From Paraburkholderia podalyriae (GTDB taxonomy: Bacteria > Pseudomonadota > Gammaproteobacteria > Burkholderiales > Burkholderiaceae): a stretch of 35,223 bases of DNA. Below, piece by piece: positions 34,912-35,223 of the stretch (the first letter of the stretch is position 1; every line of letters begins with the position of its first letter). The notes under the pieces were generated by a model. That model ran no database searches and was not told the origin of the DNA. It worked only from the letters and a program-made list of their open reading frames with translations. A program made the position numbers and the translations under genes. The stretch is taken from contig NZ_VZQQ01000060.1 of the NCBI RefSeq assembly GCF_014397785.1, forward strand, positions 1-35,223, read 5' to 3'.

Positions 34912-35223
34912 TCAGGCGGGCTTCGCGCTCACGTGTCCCTTCTGGTAAGGCCGGTCGTGGGCCAGGACTGCCCAGATCGTACGCGCCATCTTGTTGGCCA
35001 GCGCCACAGTCACTACGTTTTGCGGCCGCCGCTTGCTGATCTGCTCGACCCACGGGCCAGGCACTTTGGCATGATTGAGCACGCTGCGCGCGCCGTGAAT
35101 GAGCAGCGTGCGCAGATACGTGTCTCCGCGCCTGCTGATGCCAAGCAGCGTCACCTTGCCTCCTGAGCCCGTTTGCTTTGGCACAAGACCGATCCACGCC
35201 GCAAACTCGCGTCCCGATCTGAA
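34912..35223 (-). CDS. IS110-family transposase, C-terminal part (runs off the window)
   Basis: The last 103 codons of a minus-strand transposase whose 5' end lies beyond the window. It reads FRSGREFAAWIGLVPKQTGS, GGKVTLLGISRRGDTYLRTL, LIHGARSVLNHAK and RPQNVVTVALANKMARTIWA and ends SAKPA. This is the Transposase_20 domain of IS110/IS1111-type DEDD recombinases, the group in which some members are guided by a structured bridge RNA. No defect is visible in the part seen. It differs from the IS110 fragment at 12940-13255, so two separate elements of the family visited the region. Confidence 0.93.
   Translation of the reverse strand, partial: FRSGREFAAWIGLVPKQTGSGGKVTLLGISRRGDTYLRTLLIHGARSVLNHAKVPGPWVEQISKRRPQNVVTVALANKMARTIWAVLAHDRPYQKGHVSAKPA

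Overview
The window looks like an accessory, recombination-worn region of a beta-proteobacterial chromosome or megaplasmid, most likely Burkholderiaceae (Paraburkholderia/Caballeronia type). The reasons are high-GC coding sequence, the protein families present, and small orphan proteins and IS remnants of a kind I associate with that group. No database was searched; family calls come from motifs and recalled homologues.

Layout. 1-1591: four small overlapping minus-strand ORFs, then the C-terminal end of error-prone polymerase DnaE2 fused out of frame to the N-terminal half of a transposon AAA ATPase. 1592-6464: a fructan module of LacI regulator, paired 16-bp operators, secreted GH68 levansucrase, an orphan GntR-type winged helix and secreted GH32 exo-fructanase. 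6465-9212: a small orphan protein, a TetR regulator with three candidate operators, a decayed IS701-like transposase and another small orphan protein. 9213-12657: NTF2-like protein, MarR regulator with 9-bp tandem repeats upstream, a decayed hydrolase, an alpha/beta hydrolase and a tautomerase. 12658-14065: an IS110 remnant in otherwise silent DNA.

14066-19223: a tight catabolic operon encoding a NitT/TauT-type ABC importer (binding protein, ATPase, permease), a Rieske non-haem iron oxygenase and a Zn amidohydrolase of the 8-oxoguanine deaminase/TrzN type. It probably imports and breaks down an N-heterocycle. 19195-19643 holds LysR and NDH-2 debris. 19809-22835 encodes a lower-GC, 1008-residue SF1 helicase with a RelE-like N-terminus and ankyrin repeats, the best candidate for a poorly described (possibly anti-phage) system. 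22998-25085: integrase, IS66 and truncated-gene debris.

25414-31903: a complete eight-gene SUF operon (Rrf2-type regulator, sufB, sufC, sufD, sufS, sufU, sufT, Rieske ferredoxin), mostly joined by ATGA overlaps, with a plausible promoter, operator and terminator. Downstream and convergent is a helical-domain protein gene broken by one in-frame TAG. 32983-35223: an IS21-like end, a Phd/ParE-type toxin-antitoxin pair, a long structured inverted repeat, a decayed SF2 (possibly TOTE-type) helicase fragment and the C-terminus of an IS110 transposase running off the window edge.

Taken together, working metabolic cargo (levan, N-heterocycle uptake and oxidation, SUF) is separated by at least five different mobile-element remnants and several decayed genes. 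The SUF operon could in principle supply Fe-S clusters to the Rieske oxygenase, but the sequence does not prove such a link.
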